From NCBI GenBank assembly GCA_037447655.1, contig JBBHKE010001897.1, positions 1-64,000 on the forward strand: a stretch of 64,000 nt of DNA, given 5' to 3'. The translations under genes were made by a program, and so were the position numbers. Of the stretch, positions 49,516 through 61,021 are shown one piece after another (the stretch's first letter is position 1; the number at the start of each line of letters is the position of its first letter). The stretch is from Zygnema cylindricum (Eukaryota > Streptophyta > Zygnematophyceae > Zygnematales > Zygnemataceae). Below the pieces are notes generated by a model that saw only the letters and a program-made list of their open reading frames with translations, did not search any database and was not told the origin of the DNA.

Positions 49516-50880
49516 TTCAGAAAAGACAGCCACCCGATCGCATTCCAAAACTGACTGAATTCTATGTGCCACATGTAACACAGTTCCATTAGGATTAACG
49601 GAACGGTATTTCCGTAAAATTTGAGTTTCCGTTTTTAAATCAAGGGCTACCATTGGCTCGTCGAGAGCGAGAAATTTCGGTCGTCGGATTACGGATCGAG
49701 CAAAACATATAAGTTGCTGTCTACTTGTGGTCCAAATTCCGTTAAATGGAAAAACTGCAAGATGTAAATTTACAAAGATTCTGTCAGTTAAAAAGTTTTT
49801 ACCTCGATTCATTTTTTTTTTCTTGTATTTTTTGTTTTTTCATTTCATTTATTTGTATTTATTTTTTTATTATTGTTTTGCGTATGGTCCAAATTCTGTA
49901 GAAAAAAAAAAACTGCAAACGGAAATTTAGGACAATTCTGTCATTTTTTGTTTTTTAACGTTTTTCCGCCGTTTTTTCGTTTTTTCGTTTTTTCTTTATT
50001 TTTCAATTTTTTCTGGCAAATTTTCCTTCCTTTTCTCTCCTATTTATTGATTTATAAAGTGTTTTTTTCTTTCGCTTGTGGTCAAAATTCCGTTAAACTG
50101 AAATAGCTGCAAATAAATAATTTCAATTGAATTTCGTTGAATATCTTTTTCCTAGTTACCCATTTTATTAAATTAGTTTTATTTATAATTTTTATTTATT
50201 TCTTATTTTTTTAACTCACCGAGTGAGTCAAGTTTTGTGTCTTCCATCCGTACTAACTCTGCCAGCTGGCAAATTTCCAAAGCCTGTACACAAAAAAAAT
50301 AAAAAATAAAAATAATTAAATGAGTAAAAAAAAATAAAAAATAAGGGAATAAACAAATAAAAAATGCATAATCAGAAAAATCAGAGAACCAATAAAAAAA
50401 ATAAGCAAAAGAAACAAAGGGGTAAAAAAAAAAAGTTAAAAGTACAGGACAAAGTTTTAAGAAAAATAAAACTTCTATAAACCTATCCCTCCGAGTCGAC
50501 AGTCATTCAAACGTTTCTGCAAACCAAAATCGCTCTCTCTCTCTCACAAACACACTCCCTCCCACCCTTGCTCCCTCCCTCTCTCCTCCCTCCTCCCTCC
50601 CTCCCTCCTCCCTCCCTCCCTCTCGCCCTCCCTCTTTATCTATTGGTTTTCCAATTTGAACTTACCTCCCAAATTTCCGTATCCGAAAACTTTTCCTCCG
50701 GATCGACATTCCTTCGAACGTTTCCTCGAAACAGAATCGGATCCTGCGGTACGACGCTGAGCTGGCGACGCAGAAAAGGACGATTGACTTTTCGGACGTC
50801 GATTTTGTCAATCAAAATCCGACCGTCAATCGGATCCACTAATCGGAAAATAGTGTGGATAAGGGTTGACTTTCCGACAC
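49362..50880 (-). CDS. ABCC-type ABC transporter, C-terminal nucleotide-binding domain (partial)
   Basis: Exons on the minus strand are 50666-50880, 50220-50283, 49515-49754 and probably 49362-49426, with GT-AG introns and consistent phases (2 nt carried in, then 0, 1, 1). They encode NBD2 of an MRP/ABCC pump: Walker A remainder VGKSTL, Q-loop VVPQDP, a WTTSRQQL block where family members have WSVGQRQL, Walker B FLALDE, and an H-loop His in VLHVAHR. Such pumps export conjugates, usually to vacuole or outside. The signature motif is atypical, DEAT reads DEPM, and the last exon diverges from the family after GELV and stops early. The upstream exons (rest of Walker A, transmembrane domains) are not found; a duplicated, gapped region lies there. 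It is a damaged gene or a mis-assembled one. Confidence 0.8.
49880..50140 (-). repeat. Two decayed copies of the transporter exon 3 start
   Basis: The real junction (49723-49790) contains GTCCAAATTCCGTTAAA and ACTGCAA. It recurs at 49882-49945 (GGTCCAAATTCTGTAGAA, ACTGCAAAC) and at 50074-50120 (TGTGGTCAAAATTCCGTTAA, GCTGCAAAT). Offsets are 157 and 351 bp, in the same orientation, upstream in the preceding intron. Both keep a possible CTGCAG-like acceptor. Confidence 0.8.
50483..50536 (-). repeat. Decayed copy of part of transporter exon 1 (in intron 1)
   Basis: CCTCCGAGTCGACAGTCATT and AAACGTTTCTGCAAACC align with CCTCCGGATCGACATTCCTT and GAACGTTTCCTCGAAAC of the exon (50694-50735), about 205 bp away. 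This copy lies downstream of its source, unlike the others. Confidence 0.6.
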
Positions 50881-50935
50881 CTGGTAGGGAGGGAGAGAGA
50901 GGGGGAAGGGAGAGGGTTAGAGATAATTTGCCGAT

Positions 50936-50976
50936 CGTAAAATAGTGTGGGTGAGGGTTGACTTTCCAACACCTGG
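50936..50976 (-). repeat. Copy of the transporter Walker A exon start
   Basis: Forty-one positions match 50844-50884 with four differences, including the acceptor (CCAG) and the GVGKSTL coding bases. Offset is 92 bp upstream of the real exon. Confidence 0.85.
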
Positions 50977-50999
50977 AAAAGGGGCGTGAGGGGTGGAGA

Positions 51000-52056
51000 T
51001 GGAGAGGAGAGAGGGAGAGAGGGAGAGAGAGATGTTGTTAAAGCAGTTTTCTAGGCACCAATGGTTTGTTTCTTACCACAGTCCTATACTCCGTCGCCAA
51101 TCTGGAGACAACATTTTACCGTAATGAAATTAAATAGTGCGCGCTAAAAATAAATCATACGCACTAAAATATATAGTACGCACTGAAAGAAAATAGTATT
51201 TTTTGAGACTTACACACTTACCCCTATTAGTGTTTATCTTAATTTATGCGACCGCTAAGGGAAAGGTAAAATGGAAAGTTATGAATGGGGGAGGGGGAGG
51301 GGGAAGGGGAGGGATAGTATTAAGAAAAAAGGAGGAGGATAGAAAAAGTAAGAGAAAAGTAGGAGAATAGTAATAAGAGGAGAAAGATAAGAGAAAGGAT
51401 GAGAGGGAAAAGAGTGAGAAAGAGAAGAGGGAGAGAAGGGTAAGAAAAGAGGAAAAAAATAAAAGAAAGAGAGGACTGAGTCAGAGGATTGTGAAAGAAG
51501 AGGAAGAGGAGGGAGAAGAATGGAAGATCTCCCTCCCTCCCTCCCTCCCTCCCTCCATCCAGTTCACGACTTGAGAATTATTTTGGTAAGTCCGGTTCAG
51601 TACGAACCATATTTAATGTTACTCGGACACATACACTCCCTGGACACGCGTCGGTACGAGAGAGGAGACGTCCCCGGATATCCGCTGGTGTTTCGCTACA
51701 CCGTGAATCGTTATTACCCTTATGTACGCTCTATCGGCACCCCAAAATTTTGACATTGATACCTTAAATAGAATAAATTACACTATTTAAGGACGCGGAC
51801 CATAATATGCCACGTCTCCTGGCACTAAATTAGAATGAATGACGCTAATTAATTTTTTCTTTACAGAAATAATTTCTATACGCTAATAACGATTCACGAT
51901 ATACTTTAGCGACGAAGTGATCTCGTCGCTCGATATCACGGCACTTCATCTACGGTGCCGATTCAGTGTACGGACAGAGATTGCCGACAAATATGAACGG
52001 AGGACCAGAGTTCAATCTTGTTTGACTCAGATTGTACGGAAGGCGTCGGTGTAAAT
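51000..52056. repeat. Duplicated segment, left copy (ends at the N gap)
   Basis: Repeats 55195-56196 in the same orientation and order, up to GTCGGTGTAAAT directly at the gap. The right copy lacks many short pieces present here, especially in its first half. It includes the MITE at 51699. Confidence 0.9.
51699..51901. mobile_element. TA-flanked MITE (203 bp), CACCG family
   Basis: Left end CACCGTGAATCGTTATTA after TA at 51697. The right end CTAATAACGATTCACGATA is slightly decayed, followed by TA at 51902. Internally it is the reverse complement of the MITE at 5504 (GGCACCCCAAAATTTTGACA). Confidence 0.85.
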
Positions 52057-52066
52057 NNNNNNNNNN
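52057..52066. other. Assembly gap (10 N)
   Basis: Ten N bases join two contigs; the length is probably a fixed placeholder. The left flank is a near copy of 56150-56196. Confidence 1.
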
Positions 52067-54000
52067 TGATTTGGAAGGGTTATAAATATTCACTTACCTT
52101 TTTTTTTAACCTATTTTTGTTTTCAAAACAGTATTTGATGCAGTCTTTTTTGATTTCAAAACAGAAAATACTTAGGGCTCTGGCTTGCCTCTAATAGGAG
52201 GGAGGAGCAGGTTTAGTGGGGAGAGTAGGGGTAGGGGGAGGGGTAGGGGTAGAGGGAGGAGGTCCAATGCCGCAATAAGAATGATGAATGTAGGGAGAAA
52301 AGCATACAGGGTTTCGAAATTCCTTGATTGTATTGCCTCAAATTAATTTAATCTAAATTATTATTCGATGTCTTTTATCTTTTCTATTTTGTGTTTTTAT
52401 CTTCAGTGATGAATTTGTTGTCCGTTAAAATAAAAATTTAATCAAAATAAAAATCTTAAACAATAATAATAATAATGATAATCTCCGTTCGGTCTCGGGA
52501 TTCATAAAAGACAAAACTTTAGTTTTTTCTGACGTAGTTTATGACAAAACTTTTGTTTTTATCCAATTTTTTTTTCCATTCACTTATAAATATTGGGAAG
52601 GTTTAGTGACAAATGTCACTTCAAATACTGCCGAAGGTTTCTAGATCGGAAAGATTTTGAAAAATACCATAAGTTTCCGGGATCTTAAAGATTTTGAAAA
52701 ATATAGAAAGATTTTGGGATCTTAAAGATTTTGAAAAATACAGAAAGTTTTCGGAAACTTGAATATTCGAAAAATACAGATTTGTTTATGTCGATCTCTC
52801 TGCTCACTTTCCTAACTGAGGTGAAGGCATTTTGATTTGAAACTTTTTTCGGATAATTCAGTCGTAAAACTCTTATTAGAAATGCAAAATCAATTGTGGT
52901 TTTGTACACTTGTAATTGATAATTTTGTCATTGTTAATTTTGTACGTTTATAATACAATTCTCATGCAACCTCGTTACCTCGTTTTCTCGTTTTTCCGAT
53001 ATTGCTTTTTATGCACTATTATTTTGAAGAAAATCGAGTTTATCGAGAAATTTATCTTCTAGTTTTTGAATTCTGAGACGTTCCTGTATCGTCTGCAGAT
53101 TTGTCTAAATACTGATTTGTTTTGAGTTTTTTTTGAGTTTCTTTTGAGTTTATTTTCAGTTTGTTTTCGGTTTTTTTCAATTTTGTTTCCATTTTGTTTC
53201 CGTTTTGCTTCCGTTTTGTTTCCGTTTTGTTTCCGTTTTGTTTCCATTTTGTTTCCATTCTGTTTCCATTTATTTTTCATTTTTTTGTTTCTAGTTTGTT
53301 TCCATTTTGTTTCTTCGTTGGTTTGTTTTCTGACAACCGAGTCTCTAGAATCCTCCCTCGGTCGATCCACCGATGGATTTATCATTTCATTTATTAAAAA
53401 TAGGAATAGGAATAGTGGATACGATAATAATTCTCGCGACACAAAAAAGCAGAATACAAAAAGTTTATTTTTAATGTCGTATCACCTATCGTATCTCCTT
53501 TTAATATATTTTTTATTTTGCTATTTTTTACATTGTATCTTTTTTTTTTCTCCCCGATCATGACCGGATGGTTGCCGTAACAATCGCGACAACCTTTTCT
53601 TTTTTCGATATACAATCTTAAGGAAAAGACTGTGTGTCTTTACCAGCTTTTGAAGATAAAACTAATTATTGTGATGAAAAAAAACCAAAAAAGGTCGTTT
53701 AATTGCATCTATTCATTGATTATTTCCAATAAACGCACATTTTTTTGACTGAGGATACTCACTAAAAATGATTAGTTTTTTCTAAAATCCTATCAGATTC
53801 AAATAGGACCAACGATGTTTTTCAAAAAGCTAAACAAAAAGTCAAACAAAAAGTTGATTTACTGTCCTCGGGTCGCCAGAAGTGTACAGAAATTTGAGAA
53901 TCTGTATTATATAATGGTAATTTTTTGGCAACAAAGATTTACATGAAAATCCGTGTGAATGGTTTAGTAAAACCACATTTGTCAAAAATAAACATGGAGA
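52067..54000. other. No gene; short repeats
   Basis: AT-rich. Blocks of ATCTTAAAGATTTTGAAAAA repeat at 52680-52780. An 11-bp TTTCCGTTTTG array at 53100-53330 gives Lys/Asn/Gln-rich false frames on the minus strand. No coding motif is seen. Confidence 0.6.
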
Positions 54001-54014
54001 GGATTTGTTTATTG

Positions 54015-54225
54015 GTGAGAGAGGGCGAGAGAGAGAAAGCGAGAGGGAGGGAGGGAGGGAGGGAGAGCGAGAGAGACGAGAGGGAGAGGAGCTAGAGAGA
54101 GAGAGGGAGAGAGGAGAGGAGAGGGAGAGTGAGAGGAGGGGGAGAGAGAGAAATGGAGGGAGAGAGAGAGAGGGAGGAAGAGGAGAGAGAGAGGAGAGGG
54201 AGAGAGAGGGAGAGGTTTTGTTGTC
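54015..54225. repeat. GA-rich simple repeat
   Basis: Purine tract of GAGAGG, GAGGGAGG and related motifs. Similar tracts lie at 49435-49512 (within a transporter intron) and 55045-55230. Confidence 0.9.
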
Positions 54226-54517
54226 GGTTTGTTATCCACGTTTTTCAAGGGAACCACATTTATTAACCCCTAGGTTCTCGAACCATTGGGGCACACGCTT
54301 CAGTTAACCGTAAATCTTATTATAGTTAACCACACTGATTCAAGTGAGTGTTTTTTTTTTCACCCAAAATCATGAATTAGTCTTAATATAAATTTTTGGG
54401 TAAGTGGCTCAGAATGAGCCACGTGGCAAAACATCGTTTAGTATTGTTTATTCGAATAATAAAGTGTTAAAACTAATAATTCACAAAGCTAGGAATCGCT
54501 CTATTAATTTTTGGAAA

Positions 54518-54760
54518 TAATGAAAAATAATTGGAAGTAATTGGAAGTAATTGGAAATAATTGAAAATAATTGGGAATAATTAGAAATAATTAGAAATAA
54601 TTAGAAATAATTGGAAATAATTGGAAATAAATGGAAATAATTGGAAATAATTAGAAATAATAAGAAATAATAAGAAATAATTGAAGATCCAATTAATTGG
54701 AAATAATTAGAAATAATAAGAAATTATTGAAGATAATTAGTAATGACTACAAATAATTAG
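54518..54760. repeat. 10-bp AATTGGAAAT-type tandem array
   Basis: About twenty degenerate 10-bp units (AATTGGAAAT, AATTAGAAAT) in succession. Confidence 0.9.
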
Positions 54761-55044
54761 TATCAGGACTGGTTTAGGATTAGAAATTCTCTTTCCGGTC
54801 CAAATGCCGTGGACGATTGTGAACCGCAAAAAGAGTTTAAGTGTTGAGAAAAAAAAAATTATTTTTAACTACTCTAATTTCTGTTCAAAAAGCATAATCC
54901 ACTGGGAGTAAATTAGAATTGAAATTAATTATTACTACTAAATATTAACATTAATATAGTTTGTTAAACAGAGCTAATCGCTTATTTATGTTTGGGGGAG
55001 CTTTGAATTTTTTCCCGGAAAAATGTTTTTTCTCGTGGTGAGAG

Positions 55045-55058
55045 AGGGGGGGGGGAGG

Positions 55059-55156
<98 letters not shown>

Positions 55157-55230
55157 GGAGGGGAAGGGGAAGGGGAGGGGGGAGGGAGAGGGAGAGGTTA
55201 GAGGGAGAGAGAGGGAGAGAGGAGAGAGAG
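55045..55230. repeat. (GA)n tract at the start of the right duplicate
   Basis: A nearly pure GA run of about 75 bp followed by AGGGGAAGGGG motifs. It adjoins the duplicated segment, where consensus errors are likely. Confidence 0.9.
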
Positions 55231-56196
55231 ATGTTGCAAGTAGTTTCAGGCACCAATGGTTTGTTTCTACCAAGTCCTATACCCGTCGAATCTGGAGAAC
55301 ATTTACCGTAATGAAATTAAATGGATAAGATAAATCAACGCACTAAAATATAGTACGAATGAAAGAAATAGTATTTTGAGACTTACACACTTACCCCTAT
55401 TAGGTTTATCTAATAGGTCGCTAAGGGAAGTAAAATGGAAAGTTATGAATGGGAGGGAGGGGAAGGGGAGGGATATGAAAGGGAGGAGGATAGAAAAGTA
55501 GAGAAAAGAGAGAATAGTAATAAGAGGAAGATAAGAGAAAGGATGAGAGGGAAAAGAGTGAGAAAGAGAAGAGGGAGAGAAGGGTAAGAAAAGAGGAAAA
55601 AAATAAAAGAAAGAGAGGACTGAGTCAGATGATTGTGAAAGAAGAGGAAGAGGAGGGAGAAGAAAGGAAGATCTCCCTCCCTCCCTCCCTCCCTCCCTCC
55701 CTCCAGTTCACGACTTAAGAATTATTTTTGTAAGTCCGGTTCAGTACGAACCATATTTAATGTTACACGGACACATACACTCCCTGGACACGCGTCGGTA
55801 CGAGAGAGGAGACGTCCCCGAATATCCGCTGGTGTTTCACTGCACCGAGAATCGTTATTAGCCTTATGTACTCTATATCGGCACCCCAAAATTTTGACAT
55901 TGATACCTTAAATATAACAAATTACACTATTTAAGGAAGCGGACCATAATCTGCCACGTCTCCTGGCACTAAATTAGAATGAATGACGCTAATTTTTTCT
56001 TTACAGAAATAATTTCTATACGCTAATAACGATTCAAGGTGTACTTTAGCGACGAAGTGATCTCGTCGCTCGATATCACGGCACTTCATCTACGGTGTCG
56101 ATTTCAGTGTACGGACAGAGATTGCCGACAATATGAACGGAGGACCAGAGTTCAATCTTGTTTGACTCAGCATGTACGGAAGCCGTCGGTGTAAAT
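55195..56196. repeat. Duplicated segment, right copy
   Basis: Collinear with 51000-52056. In the part before 55560 it differs mainly by many small deletions (for example CCGTCGAATC for CCGTCGCCAATC); after that the copies are nearly identical. Confidence 0.9.
55843..56041. mobile_element. MITE, CACCG family, inside the right duplicate
   Basis: Same element as 51699-51901. The left flanking TA has become TG (55841-55842); the right TA is at 56042. The right end reads CGATTCAAGGTG. Confidence 0.82.
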
Positions 56197-56213
56197 ATTT
56201 GAAAGAACATATT

Positions 56214-56899
56214 CCCGCTACTATGTACCTCCGGATCTAAAACTTTCGTCTTCTTCCCCACTACACGCCTACTTCCCGCTACTATGTACCTCCGGATCTA
56301 AAACTTTCGTCTTCTTCCCCACTACACGCCATTTCCTACTTCCCGCTACTATGTACCTCCGGATCTAAAACTTTCGTCTTCTTCCCCACTACACGCCATT
56401 TCCTACTTCCCGCTACTATGTACCTCCGGATCTAAAACTTTCGTCTTCTTCCCCACTACACGCCATTTCCTACTTCCCGCTACTATGTACCTCCGGATCT
56501 AAAACTTTCGTCTTCTTCCCCACTACACGCCATTTCCTACTTCCCGCTACTATGTACCTCCGGATCTAAAACTTTCGTCTTCTTCCCCACTACACGCCAT
56601 TTCCTACTTCCCGCTACTATGTACCTCCGGATCTAAAACTTTCGTCTTCTTCCCCACTACACGCCATTTCCTACTTCCCGCTACTATGTACCTCCGGATC
56701 TAAAACTTTCGTCTTCTTCCCCACTACACGCCATTTCCTACTTCCCGCTACTATGTACCTCCGGATCTAAAACTTTTGTCTTCTTCCCCACTACACGCCA
56801 TTTCCTACTTCCCGCTACTATGTACCCTCCGGATCTAAAACTTTCGTCTTCTTCCCCACTACACGCCATTTCCTACTTCCCGCTACTATGTACCTCCGG
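56214..56899 (+). promoter_or_regulatory. 67-bp tandem array at the 5' end of the LINE
   Basis: About ten units with CTACTATGTACCTCCGGATC, AAAACTTTCGTCTTC and CACTACACGCC. They precede a conserved leader and then the LINE reading frame. The same arrangement with 71-bp units occurs at 36500. Tandem promoter monomers are known at the 5' end of some LINEs such as mouse L1, so this may be a promoter; that role is inferred. Confidence 0.65.
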
Positions 56900-57047
56900 A
56901 TCCGGCCTGCGGCCGCTTCCAACCGCACGAACACCGGCAAAACCATAGGTGCGACCCCCCTATGGCATTACCGGCCACTCCCCCCCCCCTCCCATGAATC
57001 GCCAGACTCCCCGTCCCCCCATATAGCGATTTTATCATACACGCGCG

Positions 57048-57078
<31 letters not shown>

Positions 57079-57082
57079 AAAA

Positions 57083-57128
<46 letters not shown>

Positions 57129-57256
57129 AAACAAACAATTATTCCAACCCCCCCCCCCTCCTCCCCCCCTTATACCCCTTACACACCAGACAACCGATAC
57201 TTAAACCCTCTTCCTCCTTCCTTTACCCCCTCCCCCCCCCTCTCTCTCCCCCCCCC

Positions 57257-57288
<32 letters not shown>

Positions 57289-57775
57289 ATCTGTTTTGAC
57301 ATTTCCCTCTCCCCCCCCTCCATACCCCCCCCACACCCAAAAACCGATACTCGAATTCCCCTTCCCCCCCCCCCCCCCCCCCCCCCCTCCCCCCCTTCCC
57401 CTCTCTCAACCTGCCCTTTCCCTTTCAAACAAAAAAAAAAAAAATAATAATAATAAATAAATAAATAAAATAATAATAATAATAATAATTAATAAAAAAA
57501 AATATATATATATATATAATAATAATAATCATAATCATAATCATAAATAAGTAAATAAATCTCCCCCCCTCCCCCCTCTTATACCCTTTACACACCCAAA
57601 AACCGATACTTAAACACACACACACCCACTCACTCAACCAAAAAAAAAAAAAAATTAAACATCAATTCTTTCCTCCTCACCTCCTGGTTCCTTCCCACTA
57701 CCATTTTCAACATCTATTTCCCGTGGTTACTTTCCCCCTTCCCACTTTCCCTTTCCTCTCCCTCTCACAATTCTC
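56900..57775 (+). other. LINE 5' leader with homopolymer runs
   Basis: A conserved leader (ACCGGCAAAACCATAGG, CCCCATATAGCG) is followed by GC/CA dinucleotides, long A and C runs, TAA repeats and ACCGATACTTAAAC blocks repeated at 57195 and 57602. Lengths of these runs are unreliable. Confidence 0.65.
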
Positions 57776-60700
57776 ATGCATCACCCTCATTCAATAACTA
57801 TGGCCGGCCAAGCATCCTCGCCCCCTCTCTCTCTCTCTCTCTCATCTCCTCCACCTAAACCTCGCCATCAAGCCTCAAAACGGATAGCCTCAAAACGGAT
57901 AGAATGTACTGGGTGCCATAACCATTTCGCGACGGGTGCCGGTATTTCCCAGCATACAAAGAGTTGTCAACGATTTTTGGCCCAGGGAGGCCCGTCCTCT
58001 AGTACCCTTCCTTCCACCGCACTCCCATCCGGACCTACAAGCGAAGATTGGGCATTTGTACGCGAATTAGACGTGCTTGGAGCGTATGATTTGGGATCAC
58101 CCCGTCCACGATTATACACGCGGATCCCCATGGCTGTGCGGATTATAGTACAGGACGCCCTCCACCTCCCTTTGACCTTTATTTGTTCCGATCCCACGGA
58201 TGTTGGACCTTGGCACCTCCTTTTCATGTTTTCTCTTTGGGTTCTAGTCTTACCACGCCGTGGAGGTGGTAGCGGGGCCCGAGAAACTATGGCTCGCTGC
58301 CGACGATTCCTTCGAGGTGATTGGAAGGCCCTTCACGCCGAGCACGAGGATCGAGTTGCGAGTGCTTCCTTCACACCACGTGGTAGATCTAGGACTTCAG
58401 ATGTACCATCCTCTTATCGTCGTGCGGTTCATTTGGGCCGAGTTGGTGAGCTCTCTCGAGCGGTTCGCGCCCTCCAACCGTTTAATCCTGCTCCTCGGTC
58501 TACTGAGACTATTGAGATTCTTCGATCTCTCCATCCACCGGCTCCCACCCCTCAATCCCCCTCTATTCACACCTTTGAGCCATCAGAGTGTTTTATCCTA
58601 GATCGAGACGCTTTCATTAAAGCCCTTACGACTTCTCCACATCTTTCAGCAAGGGGTCCATCGGGCACAGTTTATGAGTTATTTCGCGACGTTTTGCCTC
58701 CGGAATCAGGTGCCCGAGGTTTTGATGTGTTTTTTCGAATAAGTTCTCTTTTTGCCGGTGGTACTGTTCCCTCTTGTATATGTGATCTCCTTACGGCCTC
58801 CCGCCTTGTAGCTGTCACCAAACCCAATGGGGTAATCCGTCATATTGCCGTGGGCGAGGTGTTGTACCGATTGGTGGCCCGTGCCATCTGCATCCAGCTC
58901 GAGCCCGCTTTGCATGATTATTCTCTCCTCGTCAATTTGGAGTGGCAACCCGAGGAGGTTGTGAAGCTGTGGTCCACCGGATCACAGCGTTGTTGGATGC
59001 CCATTTGGATTATATAGTCCTTCAAGTTGATGTTTTTAATGCTTTCAATACAGTGGATCGTAATGGCATCTTTTTCGAGCTTATGGCTGCGCCTTCTCTA
59101 ATTTTCCATGTATTTCCTTTTGTGAGGGCCTTTTATTCTTTGAGTAGCAGCCTCTCCTTTTCCATTGATGGTGATTTGGTCCCACTTTCTTCCACAACTG
59201 GCACTCGTCAAGGCGATCCACTTGGAGGCCCTTTGTTTGCCCTTGCTCATTACCGAGCCCTCCGAGCTTCCACGACCGCTTTTCCATCTTGCCTCTTCTG
59301 TGGACAACACACACATTATCGGTCCTTGGGACAAAGTTATACCGACCTATACCCTTTTCAAGGATCGTTTGGCCGAACTCAATCTTTTTGTCCAGCCCAC
59401 TAAGTGTGTTGTGTGGTCCCCTAATGCTTTTCCTCCCTCTGTCATTCAACCTCTTGGTTTTTTGACTCCTCCTCCATCAGAAGGCATTCGTGTGTTAGGT
59501 TGCCCTCTCGGTTCTGATCTATATATCAAGCAATTTCTTGATTTTGCTCTTCAAACAGATTTGTCCCATGTGGATGACCTTCCTAACCTTTCCGATCCCC
59601 AAGTAGCTTTTGCGCCTTTAACGCGGTGTTTCCCCAATCGCCCCTCCTACCTTACTCGTACTTCCCCTCCCACTCCTACTTTTGTGTCGTCCTTTTCTCC
59701 ATTTGGCGATCGGTTCATGGACGTCCTTCATACTTTGTTAGGTCGTGGGGCCTTTGATCGTGAGTCTAGGCCTACAGCCCATATTCAGGCCAGTCTTCTA
59801 GTCTTTGCAGGTGGTTTGGGTTTACAATCGACGGCTCGTGTTGCTCTTACTGCCTATTTGGGAAGTTGGTGCCTTGTTGCCTCTACTATTGTCTCTCGTT
59901 TTTTGGCTGGGGACACTCCTATTCTTACTACTGTTGTACCCCAAGTTTCGAACGGTGTGCTCGCCTTCCAACCGTCCTTTCTCGATGCATCTCGTTCTCT
60001 TACTCCTGCTGTTATCGCGGATATGCCAGTTCTTTCCACTCTTTTTTTGACATCAGTTGCACGTGTTCAGGAATCCATTTTTGATAAGGTTGTCGTCGCT
60101 ATTAAGTCCGAGCTTTTTGAGGCGTTTCCTTCTGATACTTCGCGTACACGCTTTCTTTCCTGTGGCGGACCTGGTTCCGGAGCTTGGCTATTGGCTATCT
60201 TTATCTTATATACCCTCCGATTCACCCCGGCTCAATTCACCACGGCCCTTAGGTTTCGGCTTGGCCTCCCTCACCCACCTTTGCTTGGCTCTCTTGTTTG
60301 CTCATGTGACCACGTTCTTGAGCCCGACGGCGTTCATTTGCTTCGTTGCTCCCACGGAGGCGAGTTGATTCAGGCGCACGACACGATTCGAGACACCATT
60401 GCTACTATCGCTTTCGAGGGGGGATATTCTGTCCATCGGGAAGTTTCCAACATTATTTCTTCCCGTCGGATTGACATTGTATTACTTGATGGTGCGCGTC
60501 GTACATTTGGTGACGTTGTTTTGGCGAACCCTACCTCTGATACAATTGTCAGTCAGGCAGCTCGACATGTGGGTGTGGCCGCACGCGACGCGGCTAAGAG
60601 GAAGGAGCGTGATTATGCCCATCGCGATGCTATGGATGGTTTCATTCCGATGGCGGTCGAGATATTTGGTTGTTTGGGTGTGGCTTTGGACGAGTTCCTC

Positions 60701-61021
60701 CGTGCTTGTGGTCGGCGTTCGTTCGAGCGGGAGGGGACCTGGGAGCCCGTCGGTTTCAGTACTTACTTCCTTTTACCGTCAACGTTTATCGGTGGCCCTT
60801 CAGCGAGTGCATGCTTCTATCCTCCTTGGATCGTCTATTGCGGCTATGGATCGTCGACGTGTCCCGGAACTCCCTCCTCGTGCTCCTCCGGGGTTCGGGG
60901 ACTTACGTGGTTGCTTTGCGTAATTTTTAGTTATGTTAGGGTTTTGTTGTTAGGTGTTAGCTTTTTCTTTTGGTGTTTCGTTTGTTGTTTTTTGCTTTTT
61001 TGGGTGTTTTCCGTCTACTAG
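57776..61021 (+). pseudogene. Non-LTR retrotransposon with zinc finger, RT and restriction-like endonuclease
   Basis: The N-terminus carries a zinc-finger-like CTGCHNHFATGAGISQHTKSC (about 57907-57969). Frame 2 runs to about 59010, then frame 1 carries RT motif A LQVDVFNAFNTVDR and motif B TGTRQGDPLGGPLFAL, then frame 2 resumes with motif C as SVDNTHIIGP, where ADDTH is expected, so the catalytic second Asp is Asn. The C-terminal part has CSCDHVLEPDGVHLLRC and then RRIDIVLLDGARRTFGDVVL, which fits a CCHC plus restriction-like endonuclease as in R2/R4-type elements. No apurinic endonuclease domain is seen upstream. Two compensating frameshifts and the altered RT site mark it as inactive. The tail ends TAATAAAGTCAGCCCC near 61170. 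Confidence 0.82.

Noticed and set aside
53052-53442. Lys/Asn/Gln-rich protein on the minus strand
   Set aside because: It is a reading of an 11-bp simple repeat (TTTCCGTTTTG).
56214-56899. CRISPR-like array
   Set aside because: Units are head-to-tail without unique spacers and precede a LINE leader.
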